NCBI GenBank assembly: GCA_965603515.1
Contig: CBFDDH010000006.1
Span: forward strand, 1-64,000
Source: JAUVZL01 sp965603515
GTDB taxonomy: Bacteria > Hydrothermota > Tepidihabitantia > SM23-42
DNA length: 64,000 bases
Direction: 5' to 3'
Positions 18,088 to 27,463 of the stretch are shown here, one piece after another; the stretch's first letter is position 1, and every line of letters starts with the position of its first letter. The position numbers and the translations under genes are program-made. Under the pieces are notes generated by a model. It searched no databases and was not told the DNA's origin. It worked only from the letters and a program-made list of their open reading frames with translations.

Positions 18088-19082
18088 AAGATCTATTGAT
18101 TGTTTCTGCGTCACCCCATATTAGCGGAAGACTCGACATTTCGTTGGCAATGAAGGCAGTGATCCTTGCCCTCTTGCCAGCTCTTATGTTCAGCGTCTAT
18201 ATATTTGGCTGGCGCGCTTTGCTAGTGACCGTCATAACTATTGCCTCCTGTATGATAAGTGAAGCAATCATGCAGAGGATGTTGGGCAAGAAGATAACCT
18301 TAGATGATGGCAGCGCAGTGCTCACTGGTATCTTGTTAGCCTTCAATCTTCCACCCGGCGTACCGCTTTGGCTGCCAATTGTTGGCAGTGTTTTTGCAAT
18401 TGTTTTTGCCAAGCAGCTTTTCGGTGGTCTGGGCTACAATTTCATCAATCCGGCGCTTGCGGGTCGGGCATTTTTAATGACTTCGTGGCCATCTTTTATG
18501 ACCAAGGAGTGGTTAATACCTACAGGTAGTACATTATCAGGTATTGATACTATCACGAGCGCGACACCATTGACCTTGCTCAAAAACCCAGCAAATTTCG
18601 GACCACCAGAAGTCATTATACAACGACTTAATGAAATGGAAACGATCAAGAACCTTTTCATTGGAAGAGTTGGGGGGTGCCTTGGTGAAACTTCAGCGCT
18701 CCTTCTGCTTATCGGTGGTTTGTTCTTGATAATTGTTGGTATCGTGGACTATCGGATTGTAACGGGGTATTTGGTGAGTTTCGGGATACTTGCGTTCGTT
18801 CTACCAACCAAGGCTAGCTTGCCTTTTCATCTATTCTCAGGTGGTTTGTTCCTTGGTGTCTTTTTCATGGCAACTGACTGGGTAACTTCGCCGGTGACCA
18901 AGAAGGGACGGTGGATTTTCGGCATTGGCTGCGGAGTTCTCACCGCGATCATACGGATATGGGGAGGTTATCCTGAGGGTGTATCTTATTCAATCCTTCT
19001 TATGAATGTATTCACACCGCTAATCGACCGTTTTACAAAAGAGAGGATTTTTGGTGAAAAGAAGAAAGGGGTGAAGCTATGA
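18084..19082 (+). CDS. rnfD: Rnf complex membrane subunit D
   Basis: 332 residues with about nine or ten hydrophobic helices. RnfD carries a covalently bound FMN on a periplasmic loop; the expected site is ITSATPLTLL with Thr about 161 (SATPL, where SGAT is more usual). INPALAGRAFLMTSWP and MATDWVTSPVT are family marks. It overlaps rnfC and rnfG by four bases on each side, so the operon is translationally coupled. Confidence 0.95.
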   Translation: MKDLLIVSASPHISGRLDISLAMKAVILALLPALMFSVYIFGWRALLVTVITIASCMISEAIMQRMLGKKITLDDGSAVLTGILLAFNLPPGVPLWLPIVGSVFAIVFAKQLFGGLGYNFINPALAGRAFLMTSWPSFMTKEWLIPTGSTLSGIDTITSATPLTLLKNPANFGPPEVIIQRLNEMETIKNLFIGRVGGCLGETSALLLLIGGLFLIIVGIVDYRIVTGYLVSFGILAFVLPTKASLPFHLFSGGLFLGVFFMATDWVTSPVTKKGRWIFGIGCGVLTAIIRIWGGYPEGVSYSILLMNVFTPLIDRFTKERIFGEKKKGVKL

Positions 19083-19975
19083 CCAGTACAAGATCGATGG
19101 TCGTAACACTCTTCATTGTTGCAGTCATTTGTTCAGTTATTTTATCTTTCGTATACTCGTACACTGCGCCGCAAATCGAAGAAACCCAAAAAACATTGAC
19201 CCTTGCTGGTCTGAAAGAAGTGATAGTCGCTCAAGAATTCACTCCAGTGATGCCAGAAACCCTGTGGAAGGCTATTGATTCCACTCAAAATGTTGTGGGT
19301 ATTGTTTTTCGCGTTTTTCCACAAGGCTATGGTGGTCCCGTTCCGATCATGGTGGGTCTTGATCTGGAAGGAAAAATCACTGGCATCAGGATTGCCAGTG
19401 CAGCTGAGGGACTTAAGGAAACACCGGGCTTGGGTGTCAAGATCATTGAGCCTGGCTTTCGAGATCAGTTTATTGGCAAGACCATTGATAATGTCCTTCT
19501 GAAAAGGGATGGGGGCGAGATTGATGCGATAACAGCTGCAACAATTTCATCGCGCGCAGTATGCAATGGGATAAAACAAGGTATTGAGGAATTCGCCAGT
19601 TATTTGTGTCCACCACTTGATAAGCGTTGCGTCTTCCCTGATGCTCAGGATTTCATTGAGGTTATACCTGATACTCTCTGGTATGCGCTCGGGGAAAGCG
19701 ATACTATCGGTATAGTTTTTATCGCAACAACTCAGGGATATGCAGATCAGATCAAATTCATTATTGGGTTAACCACGAAGGGACAAATAACTGGTGTTGA
19801 AATACTTTATTCAAACGAAACGCCGGGTATTGGCGAGGTTATAAGAGGTAAGGAATTTCTAAATTCTTTCAAAGAGAAAATACCTGATGCGATAACCGGT
19901 GCAACAGTTTCTTCTAAGGCATTGATCAATGGTATAAAGGAACAGGTTGAGCTCTATAAGGGTTTTCTGAAATGA
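19079..19975 (+). CDS. rnfG: Rnf complex subunit G with duplicated FMN-binding domain
   Basis: 298 residues, longer than the usual RnfG of about 200. One N-terminal helix (about 7-28) anchors it. Two related domains follow: 58-180 (MPETLW, GIVFRVFPQGYGG, DAITAATISS) and 196-298 (IPDTLW, GIVFIATTQGYAD, DAITGATVSS). The second keeps the canonical flavinylation motif with Thr about 276; the first has Ala for Gly (TAAT, Thr about 155). It may therefore carry one or two covalent FMNs. Overlaps rnfD and rnfE by four bases. Confidence 0.93.
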   Translation: MTSTRSMVVTLFIVAVICSVILSFVYSYTAPQIEETQKTLTLAGLKEVIVAQEFTPVMPETLWKAIDSTQNVVGIVFRVFPQGYGGPVPIMVGLDLEGKITGIRIASAAEGLKETPGLGVKIIEPGFRDQFIGKTIDNVLLKRDGGEIDAITAATISSRAVCNGIKQGIEEFASYLCPPLDKRCVFPDAQDFIEVIPDTLWYALGESDTIGIVFIATTQGYADQIKFIIGLTTKGQITGVEILYSNETPGIGEVIRGKEFLNSFKEKIPDAITGATVSSKALINGIKEQVELYKGFLK

Positions 19976-20562
19976 GGAAGTCGCAAATTTTCACCCGCGG
20001 TTTGATCAAAGAAAATGCTGTTCTCGTTCTGATGATCGGTTTATGTCCTGCACTGGCAGTATCTGGCACGGTGCGTGATGCTTTTGGCATGGGACTTGCC
20101 GCTACTTTCGTTCTCCTTTTTTCTAATATAATAATTTCGATAATGAGAAAGAGGATACCGAATGAAGTTAGGATACCTATATTTATTTTAATCATATCTA
20201 CTTTCGTAACGATCATTGACTATTTTATGCAGGCGTTTCAACCAGGTCTGTATCGTGCCCTGGGTGTATTTGTGCCACTCATCGTAGTCAACTGCATGAT
20301 TTTGGGTAGGGCTGAGGCTTATGCTTCAAAAAATTCAGTAATTAATTCGGCGCTCGATGGTCTTGGAGTTGGATTAGGTTTTACATTAGCGCTGACAGTC
20401 ATGGGTGCGATAAGGGAAATTCTCGGTAATGGTACTTTTTTGGGTATGGCGATATTTGGTGAAGGGTTTAAGAATGCGCCGGTTATCTTCATGATACTTC
20501 CGCCAGGAGCGTTCCTTGTTATTGGTGTCATGAAGGCATTGATAAACAGATATTCTAAATAG
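19972..20562 (+). CDS. rnfE: Rnf complex membrane subunit E
   Basis: 196 residues, hydrophobic throughout with about six helices. Homologous to RnfA and NqrD. Marks: LIKENAVLVLMIGLCPALAVS at the N-terminus, then PLIVVNCMILGRAEA. The paired RnfA/RnfE subunits hold an intramembrane iron-sulfur centre; Cys of GLCPAL and of VNCMILG are the conserved ligands. Overlaps rnfG by four bases, and rnfA follows after nine. Confidence 0.94.
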   Translation: MRKSQIFTRGLIKENAVLVLMIGLCPALAVSGTVRDAFGMGLAATFVLLFSNIIISIMRKRIPNEVRIPIFILIISTFVTIIDYFMQAFQPGLYRALGVFVPLIVVNCMILGRAEAYASKNSVINSALDGLGVGLGFTLALTVMGAIREILGNGTFLGMAIFGEGFKNAPVIFMILPPGAFLVIGVMKALINRYSK

Positions 20563-20571
20563 GAGACAAGA

Positions 20572-21156
20572 ATGAAAGATCCTGCATTAATCTTCCTGGC
20601 TGCTTTTCTTGTAAACAATATCGTATTAATGCGTTTTCTCGGTCTATGCCCGTTTTTTGGTGTTTCTAATGCAGTTGAAACTGCTACTGGTATGGGTATG
20701 GCAGTTATTTTTGTTATGACGCTGGCTTCGTGGATTACGTGGATTGTTTACCACGGAATTCTCTTGCCGTTTGATCTTGTCTTTTTGCGGACCGCAGTAT
20801 TCATTCTGACGATCGCTTCACTCGTCCAACTCGTTGAGATGTTCTTGAAAAAATCTTACCGGACCCTATATAATGCTCTGGGTATCTATTTGCCGTTGAT
20901 CACGACCAACTGCGCAATCCTCGGTGTTACTTTCTTGACTATCGACAACAAGTTCAATTTTTTGAACAGTACGATTTTTTCCATCGGTACAGGTCTTGGA
21001 TTTATGGTCGTTATGATAACCTTTGCTGCAATCAAGGAGCGGCTTGACCTCGCGCCGATAAACCCGTCAATAAAAGGATACCCCATTTCTTTCATCGCCG
21101 CAGGTTTGATGGCACTTGCCTTCTTAGGTTTCTCCGGTCTGTTCGGCTTAACGTAA
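20572..21156 (+). CDS. rnfA: Rnf complex membrane subunit A
   Basis: 194 residues, about six membrane helices. RnfA/NqrE family: NNIVLMRFLGLCPFFGVS near the start and TTNCAILGV near 108, with the two conserved Cys. An AGGAGA ribosome site precedes ATG 20572. In most rnf operons rnfB follows here; instead a separately promoted secreted peptidase begins about 90 bases later, so no rnfB is encoded in this window. Confidence 0.95.
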   Translation: MKDPALIFLAAFLVNNIVLMRFLGLCPFFGVSNAVETATGMGMAVIFVMTLASWITWIVYHGILLPFDLVFLRTAVFILTIASLVQLVEMFLKKSYRTLYNALGIYLPLITTNCAILGVTFLTIDNKFNFLNSTIFSIGTGLGFMVVMITFAAIKERLDLAPINPSIKGYPISFIAAGLMALAFLGFSGLFGLT

Positions 21157-21178
21157 GACTCAAGTTAAAAGCATTTCA

Positions 21179-21207
21179 TTGACACAAAGATGATAATATG
21201 CTACAAT
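21179..21207 (+). promoter_or_regulatory. Promoter of the C25 peptidase gene
   Basis: TTGACA (21179-21184), 17-base spacer, TACAAT (21202-21207). Leader of about 35 bases with AAGGAGG at 21239-21245. Confidence 0.75.
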
Positions 21208-21249
21208 GAAAGAGTAAGTACAGATCATTCCATAAAACAAGGAGGTTTC

Positions 21250-23376
21250 ATGTTCGTGAGAAAGATTTTCGTTTGTTTAGTACTTTTCATAGCAATTCTT
21301 TTTGCCGAGATCATTACTGCAAGAATTACTGCTAACTCTTTGGAGTTTGATGAAAATACGCCGATTATTCAAGGCTTTAACAAACTGCAGATACCTGGTA
21401 CCCCTATTCTGCCGGCAAAGAGCATTGTACTTGCATTACCAGCTGGTGCCCGGGTATTCTCAGTTGATGTGGACTATGAATTGCCTGAACAGCTGGGCAG
21501 TTTCGAATTGTCTATTTCTCCACCTGCTTTACCGCTCTGCGCTGATGAGAAAATCGTAAAAGAGGCATTAGCAAGATATCAAGGAAATAAAGTTTTCCTG
21601 GAGACTTTGGAAAGCCCTTTTCCTGCCAAACCAGTTTACGTTTCAAAGATCAGTCATTTCCGAAATATTCCTTTCATTAAAATAACCTATTTCCCACTCC
21701 TATACACCCATGATAATTTAAGCTTTTACTCAACTATCAATATCGCGGTTCACTATATAAAAGAACCTGCCGACAATAGAATTGCAGCTTGGGTTGATAA
21801 AGACGCTGCAATCTTCACTAACTGGGATGAGATAAGGGATTTTTACGAGGTTGGTGCAAGGCAGGATTCTTTCAACTATGTTATTATTACCAAAGATAAT
21901 CTTTTCAGTGCGTTTGATAGTCTGGTTAATTGGAAGAATAGTCTTGGCTTCACTACTAAATTAGTGAGTTATGATTCGATTATCACCCAGTACCCAGGTG
22001 CTCAAGCTGCTGATAAGGTCAGAAATTTTCTCATCGACAAGTACGAAATTTGGGGTATCCATTATCTACTTATTGCCGGTAATATTGATATGATTCCGAT
22101 GAAGCTATGTTTTCCTGATCCCGGGCATAACTATGATACGCCAACTGATTATTACTTTGCCGAGCTCACTGATGATTGGGATGCAGATGGCGATGGATAC
22201 TACGGTGAATACGAAGAAGACAGCATTGGATTTGTGCCTGAAATCATGGTCGGTAGATTCCCCTTCAATGATCTTAGCACCTTGAGTTCTATCGCGCTAA
22301 AAACAGTGATTTTTGAAAGGGATACTGGTGCATGGAAGAACCGTGCTTTGCTTCTCGCTGCTTTTAATAATTTTGAGAACGAAGATGGTTTAGGTTGGCC
22401 AGATTGTGATGGTGCTGCACTCATGGAATACATGAAAGACAGCCTGCTTGCCGGCTGGACTTGCACAAGATTATACGAAGAAGCTGGTTTATGCCCATCG
22501 AGCTATCCTCATGAACAGGCGCTAACCCAGAGCAATGTTATTGCTGAATGGTCAACCGGGAATTATGCGGTCACGAATTGGTCAGGGCATGGTAATCCAA
22601 CCGGTACGTATCGGAAATACTGGGCTTGGGATGATGGTGATTCTATCCCCGAAAGTTTTGAAATGAATTGGGAGACGTTTATCGATATTTATGATCCTCC
22701 AACACTTGATAATGACCATCCATCGATTATCTTTGCAACATCTTGTAGCAATGCCGGCACTGACGATAACCTTGCTCGTGCACTGATCGCTCATGGCGCT
22801 TCAGGGATTATTGCTGCGACGAGCTATGGTTGGTACACGCCGGGTTGGGAAGATCCTTCAACCGGTAATATAATGTCGCTTGATTATTACTTCTACTACT
22901 ATCTAATAAACCAAGGCAGGAAGGTTGGTGATGCCTTGTTTGACGCCAAGATGTATTATTTTAACTATCTCTACTTTCCTGACCCGTGGGCTGGTGATCC
23001 AGAGTGGACACCGCAGCAAAATATGCTCGATTACGTGCTCTTTGGTGATCCTGCTCTTGTTAGACAAGGCGTGGGCATTCAAGAAGAAGTAGTTCATAAT
23101 ACTCATGTGCCGGTCATCTGTTTTTACCCAAATCCAGCAAGAGCACATAGTTATATTGATTTCACCGTATCATTTGATAGTGATCTTTCGATATCGCTGT
23201 ATAATATCGCTGGTCAGAGAATGAGCACGGTGTATCAAGGGAAGATCAAGGCCGGTTATCACACGGTAAATCTGATTCTTAACGATACGCCGAGTGGTGT
23301 ATATTTTTTAAAGATGGAATTTATTGGACGTAAGGACAACTTCGTACAGGAACAAAAGATCATTATCGTCCAGTGA
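21250..23376 (+). CDS. Gingipain-like C25 cysteine peptidase with sorting domain
   Basis: 708 residues. Signal peptide about 1-20, then a propeptide-like beta domain (about 25-200), then the peptidase fold. Expected dyad: His in NWSGHGNPTG (about 445) and Cys in IIFATSCSNAG (about 499). The last ~85 residues form an immunoglobulin-like C-terminal domain: YPNPA, then LYNIAGQRM, then PSGVYFLKM, typical of type IX-type sorting signals. Predicted to be secreted and surface-attached. AAGGAGG at 21239-21245 sets the start; an upstream in-frame extension to 21190 overlaps the promoter. Confidence 0.88.
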   Translation: MFVRKIFVCLVLFIAILFAEIITARITANSLEFDENTPIIQGFNKLQIPGTPILPAKSIVLALPAGARVFSVDVDYELPEQLGSFELSISPPALPLCADEKIVKEALARYQGNKVFLETLESPFPAKPVYVSKISHFRNIPFIKITYFPLLYTHDNLSFYSTINIAVHYIKEPADNRIAAWVDKDAAIFTNWDEIRDFYEVGARQDSFNYVIITKDNLFSAFDSLVNWKNSLGFTTKLVSYDSIITQYPGAQAADKVRNFLIDKYEIWGIHYLLIAGNIDMIPMKLCFPDPGHNYDTPTDYYFAELTDDWDADGDGYYGEYEEDSIGFVPEIMVGRFPFNDLSTLSSIALKTVIFERDTGAWKNRALLLAAFNNFENEDGLGWPDCDGAALMEYMKDSLLAGWTCTRLYEEAGLCPSSYPHEQALTQSNVIAEWSTGNYAVTNWSGHGNPTGTYRKYWAWDDGDSIPESFEMNWETFIDIYDPPTLDNDHPSIIFATSCSNAGTDDNLARALIAHGASGIIAATSYGWYTPGWEDPSTGNIMSLDYYFYYYLINQGRKVGDALFDAKMYYFNYLYFPDPWAGDPEWTPQQNMLDYVLFGDPALVRQGVGIQEEVVHNTHVPVICFYPNPARAHSYIDFTVSFDSDLSISLYNIAGQRMSTVYQGKIKAGYHTVNLILNDTPSGVYFLKMEFIGRKDNFVQEQKIIIVQ

Positions 23377-23392
23377 GCGGGGAGTTAATAGT

Positions 23393-23962
23393 ATGGATAT
23401 TTTTGAGGTAATGAAAAGGCGAAGGAGCGTGCGCAAGTTCACACCTCGAAAAATTGAGCGGGAAAAGATACTTCAGATCTTAGAGACAGCACGGATTGCG
23501 CCATCTTCGAGTAATCGTCAAGCATGGCATTTTGTAGTCATTGATGATAAATCGATCATTGAGCAAATACCTAAACAGGTCGCAATGGGCGACAAATTTA
23601 TTATCAAATGGCTAAAAGATGCTCCGATGATCATTGCTGGGTGTTATACCAAGGCAATGACCCATTATATCGCCCAACTCTTTGATCACGAGAATCATCT
23701 TGTCGATATCTCTATTGCCATGACCCATATTTGCTTGGCAGCTACGGCACTCGGCATTGGTTCTTGTTTTATTGGATGGTTTCATCACAAGAAGTTAAAG
23801 AAGTTGCTCGGCATACCCAACCGGTATAATATCGCCGTGCTCTTGGCATTGGGTTATCCAGCTGATGAGTCGATTGAACAAGGGATAGGAGGTATTGCCT
23901 CAGGACCGCGCAAGACACTCGAAGAGATTGTATCGTATAACAAATTCGGTGAGGAATTCTGA
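23393..23962 (+). CDS. Nitroreductase family flavoprotein
   Basis: 189 residues. FMN-dependent NAD(P)H oxidoreductase of the nitroreductase fold. Marks: MKRRRSVRKFT with the phosphate-binding arginines at the N-terminus, ARIAPSSSNRQAWHFVV (about 31-47), and ALGIGSCFIGWF (about 123). Substrate cannot be read from sequence. GGGGAG precedes ATG 23393, 16 bases after the C25 stop, so the two may be co-transcribed. Confidence 0.88.
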   Translation: MDIFEVMKRRRSVRKFTPRKIEREKILQILETARIAPSSSNRQAWHFVVIDDKSIIEQIPKQVAMGDKFIIKWLKDAPMIIAGCYTKAMTHYIAQLFDHENHLVDISIAMTHICLAATALGIGSCFIGWFHHKKLKKLLGIPNRYNIAVLLALGYPADESIEQGIGGIASGPRKTLEEIVSYNKFGEEF

Positions 23963-23967
23963 AGAAG

Positions 23968-24130
23968 CCCGCTCTTTTTGCAAAAGAGCGGGGTTACAGC
24001 AATAATTATTTATGAAATGTCCGATGAATCGGACGACTACATTTTTTATCTGTGTTCCGCGAAGCGAGAATCCCGATTCCTTAATGCAAATAGTAAATGC
24101 AGAATCGGGATAATCTGTTCTTTATCACCG
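23968..24130. repeat. Hairpin-rich intergenic region
   Basis: The 303-base gap between two convergent genes holds three hairpins: CCCGCTCTTTT (23968-23978) with AAAAGAGCGGG (23982-23992); GTCCGAT-GA-ATCGGAC near 24018; and ATCCCGATTC/GAATCGGGAT near 24070-24118. The first may end the nitroreductase transcript although no U-run follows. The rest (24131-24265) shows only purine/pyrimidine-rich patches and no gene. Confidence 0.5.
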
Positions 24131-24265
24131 CCTGCTCCGTAAGTTGTCAAACATAAGGGGTAATCATAGATTTCTGGATTTCGCCCCCACCTTTATCCTC
24201 CTCCTTCGAGGGTGAGGAATTTTGTGGGTTGTGCTCTTTCTTTAAGGGGGAGGGAGAGGCGTGGT

Positions 24266-25585
24266 TCAATACAATTCGAGATACTTATCATGCTCCCACT
24301 TTGATACCTGCGTTGAATACTCATCCCATTCTTTCATTTTAATATCATAGTAACGCTGGAACAAAACATCGCCAAGTGCACTCTTTACCATTTTGCCGCG
24401 ATGAAAATACTCGAGTGCTTCCCAAAGGGAGCGAGGCAGCAAGTCAATGCCTTTGGACTTGAGGACATTTGATTTAATTCTGTAGACATTTTCTTCAATG
24501 GGCTTTGGTGGTTTCAGATCACGCTGCATGCCGTCAATCCCAGCTTTGAGTACAGAGGCAAATAGCAAATAGGGATTTGCTGAGGGGTCACAGGACCGTA
24601 GTTCAATCCGCGTGCTGTCGTAGTTTTTTCGGCTTATGCGGGGTACCCGTATTAAAGCCGAGCGGTTCATTCTACCCCAACAAATATACACGGGAGCCTC
24701 AAAGCCAGAAACAAGCCGTTTGTATGAATTCACAAGCGGCGATGTTATAGCGCATATTTCTTTGATATGCTTGAGCACGCCGGCAAGGTAATTGTACGCA
24801 AGTTTGCTCAGACCATAGTTATCTTTCGGATTGCTGAATAAGTTTTTCTTCTTTTTGTAAATGCTTTGATGTATATGCATACCATTTCCTGCAGCGCCGA
24901 ATATCGGTTTTGGCATAAATGTCGCGTGCAAATAATATTCTTCAGCTACTTTCTTGATTATCATACGCGCGGTCAGGATATTATCTGCTAATCTGAGTGC
25001 ATCAGTGTAAGGAAGATCAATCTCGTGTTGACCACGGCCAACTTCATGATGACCAGCTTCAAATCCAATACCAAAATCCTGGAGCCGTTCGCACATCTTT
25101 TTTCGTATGCGCAGAGCCAGGTCACCACCCAAGTCAAAATAGCCAACCCGATCATGGGGTAATGGTAGTACTTTGTCATTATCGCGACGGAAAAGATAAA
25201 ATTCGAGCTCGGCGCCGATGTAGTAGTCCATGCCTCTTCGTTTTAGCAGCTTAAGGTTGTTTTTTAGTATACCCCGCGGGTCAACGGGTGCAGGTTTATG
25301 GTCCGGTGCATAGACGTCGCAAATTAAGCGTGCGGTCCGTTCTTCTTCCCATGGAATGACCGCAAAGGTTGCCGGATCTGGTTTGAGATACATGTCGCTC
25401 TCGAAAATTCTGCCAAATCCTTCGACTGACGAACCATCAAACCATATACCTTCTTTTAGAGCTTTGCGTATTTCGCGAACCGGGATCGTGACATTTTTCA
25501 CCGAACCCAAGATATCGGAAAACCAAAGATCGATGAATTGAATCTTATTTTTGCGTACGCTTTTGAAGATCTGATCTGTTGTCAT
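24266..25585 (-). CDS. glnA: Glutamine synthetase, type I
   Basis: 439 residues, the length of the GSI-alpha group. Makes glutamine from glutamate, ammonia and ATP. Visible: FDGSSVEGF (about 49-57), the metal-ligand region GAELEFYLF, HHEVGRGQHEID, and GAGNGMHIHQS with the ATP-site His. The region EENVYRIKSNVLKSKGID resembles GSI-alpha rather than the adenylylated GSI-beta NLYDLPPE site, so regulation by adenylylation is unlikely (inference). It starts four bases after the stop of the P5C dehydrogenase gene, forming a two-gene glutamate/glutamine operon. Confidence 0.95.
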   Translation of the reverse strand: MTTDQIFKSVRKNKIQFIDLWFSDILGSVKNVTIPVREIRKALKEGIWFDGSSVEGFGRIFESDMYLKPDPATFAVIPWEEERTARLICDVYAPDHKPAPVDPRGILKNNLKLLKRRGMDYYIGAELEFYLFRRDNDKVLPLPHDRVGYFDLGGDLALRIRKKMCERLQDFGIGFEAGHHEVGRGQHEIDLPYTDALRLADNILTARMIIKKVAEEYYLHATFMPKPIFGAAGNGMHIHQSIYKKKKNLFSNPKDNYGLSKLAYNYLAGVLKHIKEICAITSPLVNSYKRLVSGFEAPVYICWGRMNRSALIRVPRISRKNYDSTRIELRSCDPSANPYLLFASVLKAGIDGMQRDLKPPKPIEENVYRIKSNVLKSKGIDLLPRSLWEALEYFHRGKMVKSALGDVLFQRYYDIKMKEWDEYSTQVSKWEHDKYLELY

Positions 25586-25588
25586 TGA

Positions 25589-27244
25589 CTATCTCTGCTT
25601 TTTGCGTCTTGGCTTAGTTTTTTTCTTGATTGCTTTTTTCGCCTTCTTTTTTGTTATTTTCTTGGTTGCTTTCTTTTTCTTGCGCACCACCTTTTTCGTG
25701 GGGAAACGCTCGCAGATCGATTTTGCCTGAGTGAATAATAACATATAGTCTGGACCACCAGCTTTTGAATCAGTACCCGACATGTTAAAGCCGCCAAAGG
25801 GTTGGATGCCGACTAAGGCCCCGGTACATTTCCGGTTGATGTAGAAGTTACCGACAGATGCTTCTCTTTTTGCTTTCTCGATTTTCTTCCGGTTCTTTGT
25901 ATAAACTGCTCCAGTAAGCCCATAAACAGTGCTGTTTGCTAATTCTATGGCATGGTCGAAATCTCTTGCCCGGGTGACTGCTAATACTGGTCCAAAGATC
26001 TCTTCTTGGAAGATCCTGTGGTGTGGTTCAATATCCACTAATACAGTAGGTTTGATAAACCAGCCGTCACCTGGCGCTGGTTCACCCCCGCATATAAGCA
26101 TACCTTCAGATTTGCCTATTTTTATATATTCCAGGATTGAATTATAGGCGGTTTCATTTATTACGGGTCCCAGATAATTCCCATAGTCTTTGACATGCCC
26201 GATTTTTATTGCTTCAACAGTGGGGATGAATTTTCTCATGAATTCATCGTAGATTTTGTCGTCAAGGATCAATCGCGAACAGGCAGAACATTTCTGTCCT
26301 TGCAATCCATATGCAGCTGCCCTGACACCATTTACAGCACTGTCAATATCGGCTTCTGAATCGACAATAATAAAATCCTTACCGCCCATTTCAGCGATAA
26401 CTCTTTTGATCCATATTTGACCGGGTTGTGTTTTTCCTGCTTGTTCAACGATATGCAGACCAACCGCCTTTGAACCTGTGAAACAGATGAATCTTACTTT
26501 GGGATGCCTTACTAAATAATCAGCCGCCGGTTTGCCATGACCAGTCAAGAAATTCACCACCCCGATCGGTACCTTTGCTTGTTCTATAATTTCCATGAAC
26601 TTTGCTGCAATAGCAGGCGAATCCTCAGACGGTTTCATTATTACTGTATTGCCGTTAACAAACGCCGCGCTTGCCATGCCGCATAATATAGCAAGGGGAA
26701 AATTCCATGGAGCTATTACCAAACCAACACCGAGGGGGATATAAACCTGTTCGTTTTTTTCACCTGGGTATCTATGCAGTTTTGGCCCCTTAGCATATCT
26801 TAGAACTTCGGTTGCATAATAGTCACAAAAGTCAATCGCCTCAGCAACATCTGCATCTGCTTCAAGCCAGTTCTTGCCAGATTCATAAACCATCCATGCA
26901 TCAAGTTCAAAACGCCTTTTCCGCATAATATTAGCGATCTTGAATAAATAATTTGCCCTGGTTTTAGCCGGTGTATAGCGCCAGGATTTGAAAGTCTCCA
27001 AAGCAACTTCCATAGCTCGGTCAGCGGTTGCTATGTCTGCTTCCTGAAACGTACCAATAATTTCGTCCTTTTTTGAAGGATTATATGAATGGAATTTTTT
27101 ATCTAATCTCACCCTTTCACCACCAATAATTATGCTGTACTCTCGACCAAACTGAGTTTGAACCAGGATCAGGGCTTTCTCCATCTTCTTCCGAATTTCG
27201 GGTTTTGTAAAGTCATTATATTTTTCAGTTCTGAACGTTTTCAT
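25589..27244 (-). CDS. L-glutamate gamma-semialdehyde (P5C) dehydrogenase with basic tail
   Basis: 551 residues. Aldehyde dehydrogenase of the PruA/RocA type, oxidising P5C semialdehyde (from proline or arginine) to glutamate with NAD+. Visible: PWNFPLAI, FTGSKAVG, EMGGKDFIIV with the general-base Glu, and GLQGQKCSACSR with the catalytic Cys. The core ends near 512 (AKSICERFPTKK); the last ~35 residues are almost all Lys/Arg in an alanine-rich, histone-H1-like pattern (KKATKKITKKKAKKAIKKK), unusual for this family. AAGGAGG at 27249-27255 and a consensus promoter precede it; glnA follows. Confidence 0.93.
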   Translation of the reverse strand: MKTFRTEKYNDFTKPEIRKKMEKALILVQTQFGREYSIIIGGERVRLDKKFHSYNPSKKDEIIGTFQEADIATADRAMEVALETFKSWRYTPAKTRANYLFKIANIMRKRRFELDAWMVYESGKNWLEADADVAEAIDFCDYYATEVLRYAKGPKLHRYPGEKNEQVYIPLGVGLVIAPWNFPLAILCGMASAAFVNGNTVIMKPSEDSPAIAAKFMEIIEQAKVPIGVVNFLTGHGKPAADYLVRHPKVRFICFTGSKAVGLHIVEQAGKTQPGQIWIKRVIAEMGGKDFIIVDSEADIDSAVNGVRAAAYGLQGQKCSACSRLILDDKIYDEFMRKFIPTVEAIKIGHVKDYGNYLGPVINETAYNSILEYIKIGKSEGMLICGGEPAPGDGWFIKPTVLVDIEPHHRIFQEEIFGPVLAVTRARDFDHAIELANSTVYGLTGAVYTKNRKKIEKAKREASVGNFYINRKCTGALVGIQPFGGFNMSGTDSKAGGPDYMLLFTQAKSICERFPTKKVVRKKKKATKKITKKKAKKAIKKKTKPRRKKQR

Positions 27245-27262
27245 TCAACCTCCTTAAGGTCT

Positions 27263-27290
27263 ATTATAGCCAGTAAAATCGCAAAGTCAA
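27263..27290 (-). promoter_or_regulatory. Promoter of the P5C dehydrogenase-glnA operon
   Basis: Leftward TTGACT (27285-27290), 16-base spacer, TATAAT (27263-27268). The expected start near 27256 leaves a leader of about 12 bases, just enough to contain AAGGAGG. Confidence 0.8.
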
Positions 27291-27420
27291 GAAAATCGGA
27301 GGAATTTCAAAAAAGAATTTGGAATTCCTGATTACGGTGATAACAGAGAGATTACGGCGATAATACAGATAGCAATATCGTCATATTCAATGCTTCAAGT
27401 AGGTTTTTCGTAGCCTACCA

Positions 27421-27448
27421 TTGACTTTATTGGGCAATTGTATACAGT
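27421..27448 (+). promoter_or_regulatory. Promoter of the MuiA-like gene
   Basis: TTGACT (27421-27426), 16-base spacer, TACAGT (27443-27448). AAGGAGG (27453-27459) begins five bases later, so the leader would be about nine bases and might start inside the Shine-Dalgarno. Confidence 0.6.
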
Positions 27449-27463
27449 ATTCAAGGAGGTTCC

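Noticed and set aside
20065..20085. TGGCACGG-type sequence as another sigma-54 promoter
   Set aside because: Lies inside rnfE, and the GC at the -12 position is missing.
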